The notes beneath the pieces were generated by a model that worked only from the letters and a program-made list of their open reading frames with translations, did no database searches and was not told where the DNA came from. From assembly GCF_901000735.1 (NCBI RefSeq), contig NC_081545.1, forward strand, positions 23,591,780 through 23,655,779: a DNA stretch of 64,000 bases, in the 5' to 3' direction. Origin of the DNA: Corylus avellana. Taxonomy: Eukaryota > Streptophyta > Magnoliopsida > Fagales > Betulaceae. Position 1 is the first letter of the stretch. Every line of letters begins with the position of its first letter. This document shows, one piece after another, positions 33,366 through 46,430 of this stretch. Position numbers and translations under genes: made by a program.

Positions 33366-35534
33366 AAATGTAATCTCATTTTTATTTTATGTGTGTAAAT
33401 TACCATATGTTGTAATTAACACAAGATAGATTCTCCTATGCAGTCTCAAAATTGGGAATTTCTTCTGTATTGTAGATAACATTTTCATGTTTTTTTTATT
33501 ATTATTACTAGCACATAACCCGCGCTATGCACGGGATTCTTCATTATAATTTAATTTCAAAACTTAAACACATTTCATCTTACTTTTCATTATAAATTAA
33601 AATAGGTGTGTGAAAATACATACTAAAGGTTATATATCAGTAAATTACTGAACATAGGTATTTTTTTTTTTTTTTTGGAAATGTACCGAACATCTACTTA
33701 ATGAAAAGTATAAAAGAAAAAAAAAATAGTAAGGACACTTGAATTCTAATGATCAAAATATTAATAGAAAATTAGTAGGAAACTCTGATATTGCTGATTT
33801 GGTACTTATTATATTGTAATACAAATAAAACTCATAAAGTTCTAATCATTTCAGAAAAAATACAGAGTAAAATAAACAAAATCTTTTTTCTTCTTTTTAA
33901 TACAAAATAAAACACGCATTTCACTCAATATTTAATGCAATCAAATAAATTTCTTTTAGCACTTCCAAAAAAATGCTAGAAAATTCGAGTAAATCACGGA
34001 ACGAAAAAAATAAAAATAATAATAAAAATTCAAATGAATTAAAACATAAAATCTAATTGGTGTGATACCTATTATATTTCAATACAATGAAACTTTCTAG
34101 AGAAACAAACATAAAAATAATTTATTTACAGTTGTGAAAAATTTATACATAGATATACAAAAATAAATCCTTAAATGATATGATAAGCGTTCTACAAAAA
34201 TGTAGAAGAAACATTTTGGTAGGAAAATTCTTTTTGGTTACTTCTACAAAAATGAAGAAGTATCTATGTATACATAGATATCCTAGCATATAGCTCGAGC
34301 TATGCATAGGGTTCTTTATTATATTTGATTTAAGTTTATTATATTTGATTTTAAAACTTAAACGCATCTTCATTTTTTTTATTTTTTTTTTTTATTAATT
34401 ACAAGCTAAAATAGTCATATTAAAAAATCAATCATTACTCTTTCAATAAAAAGACATGCTAAAGGTTATATTTAAATACAAATAAAATTCACATAATTCT
34501 AAACATTTGAGAAAAAAAAATTTATGAATACAAAATAAAACAAAATCTTTCAATCAAGATTTAATGCAATCAAATAAATCATCTATCTTATTTCAATACA
34601 AATAAAACCTATATAATTCCGAATATTAAAAAAAATAAGCAAAATAATATTGGGTTCATGCCACATGTCACAATATTAAGGCACTTCTGAGGGTGATTCG
34701 GCTTTTATATATATATGATTATTCAGTACATATCTCTCCCTCTCTTAAAAAAATGTAATCTCATTTTTCTCCATTCTTACTCTGCGAACTTGGGCATCTT
34801 CTGTAGAGTTTCATGTTGGGAGTGAAAAAGTGGTAGCATATTCAAATCAATTCATGCTATATAGCCTCAAACTGCATGAGACGAATCCATGCTCTGGCTT
34901 GCTCCTCACTGGATTTCACAGGTCTCAGCACTAAATATCTCCAAGAGGCCAAGTTATTTCTAAAGATTGAAATTGCAGCTAAATATCGCTGCTTTAAGTT
35001 CATCACAAACTGAATTTTTTGTTGAATAAATTTATTTTTCACACTTGTTTTATTACACCCACTTCACAATTCACATTGGCTGAAACCAATTAACAAAAAA
35101 ATAAAAACAATTTTCTACTTTCATTCAGCTCATGCCACATCAACAGTATGAAGTGAGTGTTAGTATATGATAAAATGGGTGTGAAATGCTAAAAATGCAG
35201 CATTACTCTTATCTCAGAAGTAAATAAATACATAAAATACAGTCTGTACTTGGGCCCTCGCCACAAACAAAATCAGAAACTACTAGGAATGTCAAAACCT
35301 AGGAAACTAATATATGAGAGAGAATGAATTTCAACTACATTGTAGCCATATATAATAACTTATCTAGTATCCTTGCACTACATCTAAATATGATTTTGAT
35401 ACACTACAGTATCTCTACTACCAAAGAGGAAACTAAAGAGATACATGACACAAAAGCAGTGTCATTGAGGGGAATTTCAAACTAAGACTACACTAGATTT
35501 CTTCCTTTCTACAGAATTTGACCTTCATGGATGT
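32939..35534. other. Convergent intergenic region between MSH3 and SEND1-type gene
   Basis: This holds the 3' UTRs of both genes and no further coding sequence that I can support. A (CT)n microsatellite lies at about 33338-33361. Two related blocks (about 33510-33700 and 34285-34480) each begin with a GCATATARCCCGNGCTATGCACGGG-like word followed by TTCTT(T)ATTATA and AAAACTTAAACRCAT. They look like copies of a dispersed AT-rich repeat of unknown class. Confidence 0.5.
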
Positions 35535-38500
35535 TCAGGGGATATCATCCCTAATGCTGTCTAAGAAAAACCTCAATTCTCTTGCCTTCTTCTCATGTTC
35601 AGGCGACACATCAGTCTCTGACTCACTCAAATCAATCACTTCAATATCTTGACAATTTGATTGTGGAAATTTGGGAACAGTATGGTTTTGTCTTGGTGGG
35701 GGAGGACTTAAGAGGTCAATGACCTCACTTTTACCAACTTCATAGCAAGACAAATCATTGCAGTTAGCACTGCTCTTTGGATCAAACAACGTATCTTGGT
35801 TTGTTGGATAAACTTCTGTTGCAGCAGTACAGTTTCCTGATATCAACATTGAAGAAAAGGAGGGATCATGAATAGAACTGCTTCCCAATTCAATGTCAAG
35901 TAATAGTCTTTGGAGTTTTAGATCAATTTCAGCCACAGAAGATCCCTTTTCTGATTTCTTTCGCCTTGCTTTTCGGTGATTTTGTTTCTTCTCTTCAGCT
36001 TTTTTCTCCTCAAATTCCACAATCTTCTCAGGACAGGCACTTGAGACAAATAAAAGGAAACAAGATAACAACTTTCGCAGTGTTAGAAGATGTTAGGCTG
36101 TCAAATAGGAGATAGTATTATTTGCTTATCAAGAATATCCCTAAAAAAATTTCTGGTAAATGGTTGTAGACTTTTTGCTTCTTTGATTCAATAAGTAGAA
36201 CTAGATACCCCCTTGCACCAAGACAATGTCAAAAAAACATGTAAACAGCATTAACCTTTTGCTAGAAGTTGACTACATAATGATACTATGAATTAATAAC
36301 GGTTATCTTGATGTGCTCCCTCAATGCATGCTCATTGAGAAGATTTGTTATTTTTGAAACATTCTTTTTTCTACTTATATATTTGGCAAAACTCCAAGAT
36401 AAAAAAAAAAAAATTAGGGAAAAGGAAAACATATTTTCTTGGTTCTCGAAAAACCTAAGTTTCCATTAGAAAGCATCTCACACTTCCAAGTTGCATTCTC
36501 AAACAAAAAAGAGCTTTCAATGCTTGCAACCCAGCACCCCTCTGATTAGATGCAGCACCATCCAACAAGAATTAAGTCACAGCATTATAATGAAACTCAA
36601 TACCTCTCTACGAGATCTGCTGGTACTATGGAGGTTTCAATTCCATCTAAATCCTCCCATGAGACCTCATAACAATCCCTTCCCAGAACCCTTCGGTGCT
36701 TGATAATTCCACATAAAGGGCATTTTACTGGTATCTGCAATTAGGAAATATTGCAAGTAATATGAAAGGGGAATGGTAAACCAAATACACCTCAAAATAG
36801 TTAAGAATAGAAAACTACAAATAGCATATTCACTCATACTCCATCAACTATGTTTTAAACAAGAAAGGGCAATTTTGTACATCTTATGGACAAATTCATT
36901 GCACTGTATAATAAAAATTTTTAAATCAGAACTTATTTTCAACTGTAACTAAAATAAACGTAATCCATAATTGCTTCTTCTCATGATGAAATGAAAAGAG
37001 CTAGTGGCTCCAATTTTGATAATTGTCCGAGCAAAAGGATAGAAAATGCTTTCAAGATAATGCAAATCACAATGACTTTTTCAATCTTTATGAGATCCCA
37101 AACATGCCATTGTTAAAGTATTCCAGGGTAGGACTAATAGTACAACCTTGTAAGTTTCAAGAACATGAGTGACCAAACAGAACCCTCTCATATCGTAAAT
37201 TTGTCTTGAATAATGCACTAAGAATAAAGAAACAGGAAGAACTAGTGACAGAAAGAACAGTAGTACCTCATGTAGTGGAAGCTTCAGTCCTAGATCTGAT
37301 GAAGTGGAACGCAAATTACAAAATCGCCGTAGATCTCTTTCAGCAATCTTTGGAAGGATATACTCGTCTGAGCCATGAATCGTGAATAAGCTAATAAAAT
37401 ACCAACAAGAAGCCCCAAAAAAAAAAAAAGGAGAAAAGGAAAGAAGATTGAAAAGACTATTTTGTGACTTAGAAACTAGGAAATGTTACAGATAACATAT
37501 TTTATGATTACTCTGTAACCTCACAAAGTCCAATACAATTTTGGACAAAGATATGAGAATTGTGTCATGTAGAGGACACAGCATGTCCAACACACTAACA
37601 CAGCAACTCCAAAACATCAAGAAATATTGACAGAACTATATGTTTGTCTTTATGAAGTTATACTTTTTTACATTTCTTGACCTATGTATAGGTCAGTGTT
37701 TTAGTTTTCTTGTGGAGACCATACTTGGGACATTACCTATGTCAGCTTCTACTTTAAAAGATGAAGAACAAATACCATAGAGATAAAATAGTACAAATAA
37801 CCAAACTTTTGAAGCCATAGAAAAAACCCAATGATCCATACCTCATGTTTATCATTTATAGAGATTTGGAATTTTGAGGTCTAAACCCCCCTTTCAAAGT
37901 TTTTTAAGTATTAATAATTTTATAAAAAGAAGTACAGGTGGTGTACACTGTTTTTGTTTTTAGGAAACTACAGCAGGGAGATACAAATTTGTGTTCTCCC
38001 ATGTGTACATTTAAATACCCACTTTCTGAAGAAAAATCTAATTTGACCCCAAACCTATTTGTGCTGCATGCTCTATTCACGCTGTTCCCAAACCATATCC
38101 TGTTGAGTCCTGTCTAATACATATCCCATTTACCCATATCATACATGTATTACACGAGAACAGCAGGTATTTTGAACTCTGTGCTTCCTGGCTATGTATT
38201 TAGTTTCTTCACAGAAAAATGTGAAACACCCATAAGATTCTGCACATATCCTGGGTAACCAAAGGTGCAATCTTTCATAACTCCACAAACAAGTGTTCCG
38301 CACAGGTGGACACAGGTTCATGCTCTTGAAATGTTCAGCATGACAATTCCCAAATATAAATGTCCTACAACTATAGCATATTTTCTTAATCCATTGAGAT
38401 TTAGTTTCCAGAATTTCAAGACTTGCACAACTTTAAGCCACTGAAGTAATTTGCAAAACATTGGCCATTGGAAAAATCCAGTGTTCTGACTTCGCTTGAG

Positions 38501-41500
38501 AAACTTGTTTTGGTATACTAGGACAGTAGCCAAAAACCTTGACTCGCATTTAGCCACTACAAACTCCAACTATTTAAGACAATCAAAATCTACACAATGC
38601 TTGGGTAAGTTCTTACATTTGATGTATGTGTGCAAGAGCATATAAGGCATGAATATATAAGTGAGGGAACAAATGAAGAACCTGTTTTCTCTGGAGGCCA
38701 CCCAAAGAACTGAGCACATATCTGCTGAAGTTTGGCACGTTGAAAAGGATATTGAGCAAAAGCCCTACAAAGGTGAAGCAAAATGCAACTTCACTCCCTG
38801 GCTTTCACATTATAATAACCAGTCTAATTCCAGTTCTTGATGGACTAAGAACAATAAAATCAACAACTTAGCCAGCCGATTGTTAGCTGACAGCTTGAGT
38901 TTCACTGCTTTTGGTGCACCCTATTGACCTGTTCACAGGTTCAGATTGATGTATATGCCGTGGCACAAGAAATTGAGATATCTAGTGCTACAAGACTCCA
39001 GCACAATTACATGGTGATTCTCTTTCAAGTATCAGGTGCAGGTGCTTATGTAGCATTTTGTATGGGCTAGTGGCCAAGCCTGGAGTAGCCAATGAGCTTT
39101 AGCTCAAATAGTACTTCCTTCCTTGGTAGCAAGTTGGAAGGTAAGGTCCTAGGTTCAAGTCCCACCCCGTGTAAATTACCAATCAAAAAAAACAAAAAAA
39201 AGTGGTGGCCAAGCCTGTAGTAGGATTTCATAGATAATAATTTGAAGGAGCATTCATGTCTCTTTGTATATGTCTTCTAATAATTATTCTGTTAAAAAGG
39301 CATTAATTATAATACCCACCAGTGATTATGTAATTAAGTCCTTTTTCTCTCCTTGCGGCATTTTAATTTGTCTTATTAAGTACTTAGCCAAGGGGAAAAA
39401 ATTGTCTTATTGAGCAGAAAATTCTAGAAATACCAATATACTCTTAAATAATCATATTAAAGATCAAACAGCGTAGCACTGATGTACACGTTACTGCTTC
39501 ACTGCATTAATTTGTTATTATCATTAAAAGATTTGCCCAGGGCCAAATACTCAACTGTCATAATCAAATTTCCAATTCAAAATGCCATCATAAACTTTTA
39601 ACAGCACTTAAAAAATCAGCCACAAAGGATACAGAATATTGGATTTGTAAACTAATATCGTGAACTCAAATAAAGTTGCATATTAGTCTCAATTACAGTC
39701 GTAAATGCATTCCTATTTCATGGTGAATAGTTAGCATTCAAAACTGCAACACTCGGCCCACTGGAGTAATATCACATCATATGTGCTATCATCAGAAAAC
39801 GAAAGAAAAACTTTGTATTCAAACTAAATGGTTGAATGTCAAAATAACTATAACTCATATGCTACAAATCAATTGTAAAACCAAGTAACTAAAAACTAAA
39901 ATTATAATTAATTTATCGGATATTAACAGCTGTAAAGATGTTGCTTTTGATAATTTTCTAGACATGGGAATCCAAGATGTATCTTGATGAAAGGATTAAT
40001 TAGATAAACTTCTTATAGAGAATGCAGGCTCTCTGACTCCATTATAATTTTGGAAATAATGATATCTATTAGTTAAAAGAAAGGACAGAAAGACCGTTGT
40101 AGCGCTAACTGTCTGCAATCATGCAAGGGACCAAAAACAAAACCTTATTAATATAGTACATTGCTAAACATTCTCACATATGCAGCAACTAGCATCTGTA
40201 CATACAACGAAACTGATGTTTACCTATGCACAGTATCAGAATCTACCGAGTGACACTTGGGCTTCAAATAAGCATTGATAACTTGCAAGAACTGATCATC
40301 CCTTTGTGAATCATGCTCACTCCCTACACAACCATAAAAAATTCAATGGTAACAGCTATGTAAACTCTTTCATTTTGTCAAACCAAATACTTGGAACTGA
40401 AGATCAACATATACGCATGGCTAGCTAGTTTACACACATACTCAACTAGGCGTGTATTGGATGGATCTATGTATTGTATCTATATAACTGGGAGATAAAA
40501 CAAGCCCCCCTACTTGGAATGACAAATCCAATAAATGCGTGAGAAACATGTTCACCTCCGCATCAATATAACCAACATATCCTCATCAACAACAAAATAT
40601 ATGGAAATATATTATTTCCAATATGATTTGAAACTGCTCAAAATGTTAGAAAACCTGTGTCCTATCCATTAGACAATAGGCATTTTTTCGCAGGTTTAAT
40701 TTTCACATTTCTTGTTAAAAAATATTAATAAGTGAGAATTCCAAGAATCACATGTTGAATTCAATAATGCATTGTATTATTACACTAAACTAGATTACTT
40801 AAATTAATATTAATAGATAAATTCTCCCCTTCTCGCTTTCAAAAAGTGAAGGGAGTCTGACTTAAGGTTTCCAAGCCAAGCATGAAGAACCCAGACCTAA
40901 CTGGTTTCCTCAAAATGTGCTTAAACACAGCAGTTGATTTGACATCCACATTTAAAGCACTAGTTGAGTGTGGACCATGAAAGTAAACTCGAAATTCTAG
41001 ATCACCTAAAAATAACAAGTGTCAAAGTAGACCAATGAGAATATGCTATACATACACACACATAATGTAATCATCTATCATGTCAAAATATATCTACTAA
41101 AGCATTTAATAGAGGAACAGCCAAAATCATCTTAAAGACAGCGGAACAGCATCTAGGTAAAGCACTAATTGAGTGCAGGCCACAAGAGCAGTATCAAATC
41201 AAGGGAAACTCTGAATTCTAAATGACCTCAAAATAACAAGGGTCAAGGTCGACCAATCAGACAAGGGTATATATACACACACAATGCAATTGTTTATTGT
41301 GTCAGAATATATACTAAAGCATTTAATAAAATATCTATCAAATTCATCTCATAAACCACCTTTTAATATAATTTATCTCAAAGCTCAAAGAGCATTATCC
41401 TATATTTCAATCTACTTAATCACAATTGTAAATTTAACTTAAGTGCAACTATGAACGCATGAAGTCTTCATTTTGGAGACTGACAAAAGTCTCCTAAAGC

Positions 41501-43939
41501 AGGATAATAGAACCAAAAGCAGGCCAGTTACATGAACTGATAGGTTTCTAAGATTCACCATTAATATTGATCTCTTGATCCAGTGAGTTCTCCTTGTTAT
41601 TGCACTTGGAAACAGGCCCCTGTTTCTTTGAACCTCTTTTCTTCTTTACAAAGGACAGTCCTTCAGATGCAACTTTTTGAAGGACAACATTATCTCCAAC
41701 GGATTTAACAATCTGACAAGCCGACTCCTAAAGAGAGAAAATTTAGTATTACAGCATAAGCTTCCATTTGCCATTCTAAATGCAATCTGACATGTGCATA
41801 AAGAAGAATGTAGTCTACCAAATAGAAGGAACAAGTTTAGAACTTACAGGACCCAAACCATAAACTCCTTGGGAGTAGTCACCGCCAAGAAGTAGGGCGA
41901 GGGTAATCTGAAGATAACAATTCACTGAGTCACCAAGCTTGTTAATAGAGAAGGAAGTCCAATCCCATTTGAACATGTACGATCCTAAATAAATCTTTTC
42001 ATAAATGCCATTTCTTGTGGAGAGAATGAAGTAGCTTATGACTAATGTATGTGAACAATTCCATATGAATACCTTCTTGAAGAACAACTCCAAAAAGAGA
42101 AAATAAAATCTTGTATTTATAGGAGCTAAATGAGATATTCCTGCCATATCTTAAAGCCAAGCACAACTGCTTTTACAGCTTAAATGCCAACCTCAGGCCT
42201 TCTCTTGAAGTTGCCCATCATGATGGCGTCAATTGAAAAATAAACTTTGAAGATACCACTATGCATCATGATCACTTCTCACTCAATTGCATACCAAAAG
42301 AATTATCAAATCAACCAGAAAGAAAAGGCTTCATTATTACATTTACATTTACAAGGCAGCTAGAAATTACCAATGAGTTCCTTCCAAATCCAAGCTGTCC
42401 CTCAATGTCTGCCATTTCATAGCAGACAACATGACCGCCATCTCCTAATTTATTAGAAAAATGGATGCCTAAATCCTAATTAGTAAACAGCAAATAATTC
42501 AATCTAAGGAAAGTCAAGAGACAAGCAAATGAGCATCTACTAACCAAGGCAGATATCTCTATACACCGTCCTTGCACCAAATAGGAAGACATCAGAATCT
42601 GAAGTGAAACATCCATCCTAATAGTCATTATAGAAATGTTAATTTCAATTAGAAATGATGATAAAAATGTAGATAACATGATGGTGCACATTATGAATCT
42701 TCAGTGGACATCAGATACTCCTATATAACTAATAGTAAAAAAATTCTACTCACACATAACAATTCTGAGTTTAACAATGCACATTGTGCTTCCGCCTCCT
42801 CAATCCTGAATTTAGATCAACACAAAAAATATATAGAGTTAGTCCAAATCTTTTTGTTTCCAGAAGAAGATAAAAGGGGAAAAAGTACCTAAAATGTATG
42901 ACAATTTAGTGTAACAGTAAATATTACCCATCTAAGCAAGGGATACCAAGTGCCGTGGCCAAAACTTTTGCCTCTTTTATCATGAATGAAAACTCAGATC
43001 CCATATTTCTTCGTAGTGAGGTCACCTTCTGCAAGTTTTTTTCATCTCGAGTAACCTGCCTTCATAAACTAAAAGAAGTTAGTATGAAGAATTAAAAAAA
43101 CAAAACAAAACAAAACAAAAAACAAAAAAAATATATTGTAAAGAAGGTATACAACAGGGTCTATTGCATACAAGGATTATCACCTCATTTCCTGAATTTA
43201 AGCGGCGCCTATAAGTTGGTAACTTAATAGCAGGAATTGATCCATCTACAGACAGCAAAGATTTAAATTTCAAAAATGTGATCAAATGCTCTGGAAAGCA
43301 AAGACATCTTAACTAAATACACTCTTTTTCATTTACTTAGGCAACCAAAAATTGATATATAACCATAAAGGAGCTGAAGCCCATGTACATGGTATAAGTA
43401 GAATGCCTCACTTCAGAAGAGGAAAAAAAAGTACCGAGACATAGACAAATTATTCTTAAAAATCAAGCCCATTAGTAATTCTTTTACACGAACCAAACAC
43501 AGTCTTCACAAGAATGAAAATATCAAACATTTAAAACATAATTGAAGAGAACCCCGAAAAAAAAAAAAAAAGGGTGGGCACATAAGTACCTGTAACGAAA
43601 ATTAGGCTGCAATTTAGAGCGATGAGAGCTCTGAGGCGGTGAAAGAGACCTCTGAGATAATTCTTCTCATTCATACAGGAGTGTGATTTGTTTACTTTTT
43701 GAAGTTGAACCATCCAGCAGGAGAGATCTATGCACAACTTCTTGTTCCTAAACCCCAAATTCAAAAGCAAATTTATATAACCCATTAAAAAAAAAAAGGA
43801 AAATGGATACGAAAATAACAATAGTCCATCCGATTGCCAAGAAAGTAAGGGAAAAAAGAGTGGGAACTTACTGGAGATGGTGGAGTGGAAGAGTTTTCTT
43901 GCATGATTCTAGGATATCCCACAAGTTCTTCACACCCAT
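35535..43939 (-). CDS. SEND1: GEN-like Rad2/XPG endonuclease (SEND1/GEN2), 14 exons
   Basis: Members cut flap and Holliday-junction-type DNA in the nucleus. Exons in transcript order: 43872-43939, 43590-43747, 43184-43245, 42928-43055, 42754-42805, 42545-42617, 42371-42444, 41848-41907, 41559-41727, 40224-40323, 38682-38764, 37267-37367, 36604-36734, 35535-36039. All junctions are GT-AG and keep frame, giving 587 aa (Arabidopsis SEND1 about 600). The start MGVKNLWDILE is the family N-terminus. Metal-binding acids visible: Asp30 (CIDLSCW), Asp76 (TDGSIPAIK), Glu142/Glu144 (IEEAEAQC), Asp163/Asp165 (DSDVFLFG), and Asp215 in the H2TH-type segment LLLGGDYSQG. Exon 13 encodes a chromo-like patch after CPLCGIIKHR. 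The tail has a basic run (about 437-451) and two SUMO-interacting-type motifs. The exon 13/14 join makes Ser420 where I recall Arg in Arabidopsis. GEN2 is favoured over GEN1 by the N-terminus and tail. Confidence 0.93.
39089..39205 (+). mobile_element. tRNA-derived SINE with target-site duplication, SEND1 intron
   Basis: A 117-bp insertion contains an A-box-like TAGCTCAAATAGT (about 39100) and a B box GGTTCAAGTCC (about 39152), and it ends in an A-rich tail (AATCAAAAAAAACAAAAAAAA). It is flanked by an 18-bp direct repeat with one mismatch, TGGCCAAGCCTGGAGTAG (39071-39088) and TGGCCAAGCCTGTAGTAG (39206-39223). These are the hallmarks of a plant tRNA-derived SINE. It lies antisense in the intron between exons 10 and 11. 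Confidence 0.85.
40955..41345. repeat. Diverged tandem duplication in a SEND1 intron
   Basis: About 165 bp at 40955-41120 reappear at about 41158-41340. Shared words include AAAGCACTARTTGAGTG, AAATAACAAGNGTCAA, GACCAATNAGA, ATACACACAC and ATATNTACTAAAGCATTTAATA. The spacing is about 205 bp and the copies differ by substitutions and short indels. It is noncoding, within the intron between exons 9 and 10. Confidence 0.65.
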
Positions 43940-44788
43940 GTCGATGTCACTGTGCGTTTGTGAGAGAGAGAGAGAGAGGGAATTTCTAGAAGGTTGAATT
44001 TTTTCAAAAACTCGAATTTTATCCGTTAATGGCCACATGAGAGAATGATTCGAGCGGACTTGGGCCTTCTTGCCGGCGACTGAATTGAGAAATCAGTTCT
44101 ATTGGGCTACCTTAAACCAGCCCATTCCCAGAGCCACAGGGGTCGCTTGGTACACTTTTTATGGTAACTTCTTGCTTTTTTGCAAAAAAAATAAAAATAT
44201 TATAAAAACAATTCAAAATATAAAATACTCACAAAACACTTCAAACTAATTTTATTTTTATGCTTTTATAATTTTCTTTTTATGTTTGATGTAGTACAAA
44301 AATATTTGTCAAACTTAAAATATTTTCAGAACAAATAAAAAATTAACCAAAGCATGCATTTTTTAAAAAATTCTTGAGAGTTTCAAAAGTGTTAACATTT
44401 TCTCAAATCTTAATGGTTCGTACTTCACCTCCAAACTCAACCCCATCACCTTTTTCTCCTTCCCTTCTATCTCCAATCTTTTCCACTTTACCCTCTCTCT
44501 CTCTTATCTAATTTTCTTCCCTTCAAGCTCAACCTCCCCTCTCTATTCACACTCGTCTCTTATCATTCGTCAAAGGAGTAATGAAGTAGTTTGATTCAAA
44601 ATTCAAGTATGATTCATCTAAAATTTAATGGTGATTTTAAAAGCCACATCAACTTTAGGAGGATAAAAATAGGATAAAAATATGGTCTATAACATTACTC
44701 TTCATAAATAAGAGAAAAACGTCTTAAAATTCCTTTTAGGTAAATCTCGATGCTAACATTTATTTTCAACTAGAAAGAGCGACTTTGC
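43940..44788. other. Promoter side of SEND1 and AT-rich spacer
   Basis: Immediately upstream of the SEND1 start is a GA run (about 43961-43978) that would lie in its 5' leader. The remainder is AT-rich. Bases 44420-44570 are CT-rich without a coding frame. The final 5 bases TTTGC (44784-44788) are the left target-site duplication of the Cassandra element. Confidence 0.45.
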
Positions 44789-45402
44789 TGTAACACATCA
44801 CCCCAATGACACACAATATTATCCGCTTTTGGCTCCCATCGAACCAAACTTCTCAGAAGGTCACCCATCCTAGTACTACTCCAGCAGAAGCATGCTTAAC
44901 TGCGGAATCCTTATGGGATCATGATCGTCACAGCTTTAAAACGTGTTGTTGTCATTAAGGGTGTAGTATACATTTAAGCACATCATCATCTCTATACCCA
45001 GGCGATGTGGGACGTCACAATCACCCTCTCTTAGGACCCAGCGTCCCCGTTGGCGACCCTCATGGGATTAACCCATTATTGGCGTCCATCCCAACGAGTG
45101 CCCGCTAGCGACCTTCATGGGCTTGTGCACGCTCCCCACATCTCAGACTAGACAATGGCTCTGATACTATTTGTAACACTCTACTCCAATAACACACAAT
45201 ATTGTCCACTTTTGGCTCCCGTCGAACCAGACTTCCGAGGAGGTCACCCATCCTGATACTACTCCAGCAGAAGTACGCTTAACTGCGGAGTTCTGATGGG
45301 ATCATGACTATTACGGCTTTAAAACGCGTTGTTATTATTAAGGGTGTAGTATACATTTAAGCACATCCTCATCTCTATACCCAAATGATGTGAGACGTCA
45401 CA
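44789..45402 (-). mobile_element. Complete Cassandra-type TRIM retrotransposon
   Basis: Two 231-bp LTRs (44789-45019 and 45172-45402) start and end with TG/CA (TGTGACGTC...TGTTACA in element orientation). They enclose a 152-bp noncoding interior. A primer-binding site complementary to initiator tRNA-Met (AATAGTATCAGAGCC on the minus strand, 45157-45171) adjoins the 5' LTR. A purine-rich GAGAGGGTGATT adjoins the other LTR. Perfect 5-bp duplications TTTGC flank it (44784-44788, 45403-45407). Each LTR carries a 5S-rRNA-like block, which defines Cassandra elements. It has no proteins of its own and must be mobilised in trans. Confidence 0.95.
44859..44920 (-). repeat. 5S-rRNA-like block in the 3' LTR of Cassandra
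   Basis: On the minus strand it reads GATCCCATAAGGATTCCGCA, then GTTAAGCATGCTTCTGCTGG, then AGTAGTACTAGGATGGGTGA. These match the internal promoter region (A box, IE, C box) of plant 5S rRNA. The related block in the other LTR is at about 45242-45304 and reads GATCCCATCAGAACTCCGCA, closer to true 5S. These are LTR parts and not 5S genes. Confidence 0.9.
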
Positions 45403-45407
45403 TTTGC

Positions 45408-46430
45408 TATTACCTTAAAACATTTGAAACTAACTAAGCACTTAACTAATCTTAATTGTAAGGCATAACATTGTACATATCATACGTTAAAAGTTAATCA
45501 CAAGTTGTAATGCACAATATACTTAAATCAAATCATAATCATCATAGCTGAATATGAATGCATAGTTTTATTACCTTTCGTCGTAACCTTTCAATAACCA
45601 TTTCATTAATCTTTTTTACTTCCTTTAACTTTTCTAGTGTCACAATCAGTTTATCAGTTGATCGTCAAGACTAGCTTATTTTGTGCTCGCAACGACGGGG
45701 TTATTCCATGATTAACACGACTGACTTATCTTGTGATCGTTTATTATCTTGTTTAATGTTTCTCATCATCTCATACTTAGACATTTCTTTTCCTTTAAAC
45801 CCTTTAACCATTTGAACCGTCACACATTATTTGTTATGGTGATGTGCATGAAAACATTTCATTTGCTTCAAATTCTCTTCCTGAAAACCTTTGTCAATGA
45901 ATCCATTTCAACATGTCTTTGTCATAATATAAAACAACTTAAAGGTAAGGATATACTCATCATGAACATCTATGCATGTCATATACAATTAAAACAATAC
46001 ACAAGAATGCATGAAAACATTTCATGTAATACTTTTAAGTTCAATTAAAACAATCCCCATATGCAACATTCTCCGTCCATTCCTCAACTTCATATGCAAT
46101 ACATCACGCATATATGTTAGTGTCAGCCTTCTTTTAGGATCCTATGACCCTACCGAACCTCTAACAACCTCTCATTCCTTGAAAGGAACTCTAGTTTCTC
46201 AAACTTGGACATGCTCATCCAGACGGGGTCTAGCTGAGGACTCCAAACAAGCATCGCTGCCTTGAGCTCATCTAAACTCATCATATAGGACATGTGTCTA
46301 TCTTCTATTGGTGATGACGTGGCTCATTGACGGTTTTCATTAAAATTTAAAACCAAAGTTCAACATAAGAAGTTATTTGTCTGTAATGATACCATAAAGA
46401 GTAATTTTTTTCATGTTTTAATACCATATG
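45408..46430. other. Intergenic; no gene identified
   Basis: AT-rich sequence with only short closed frames. I see neither inverted termini nor a protein similarity. Confidence 0.4.

Noticed and set aside
38139..38781. Short minus-strand frames (60-83 aa) downstream of SEND1 exon 11
   Set aside because: They lie in the intron, except the part covering exon 11 itself (38682-38764). Splice joins on either side are fully explained without them.
44789..45402. 5S rRNA genes
   Set aside because: Only the internal-promoter part of 5S is present, in reverse orientation, inside two LTRs with PBS and TSD. This is a Cassandra retrotransposon.
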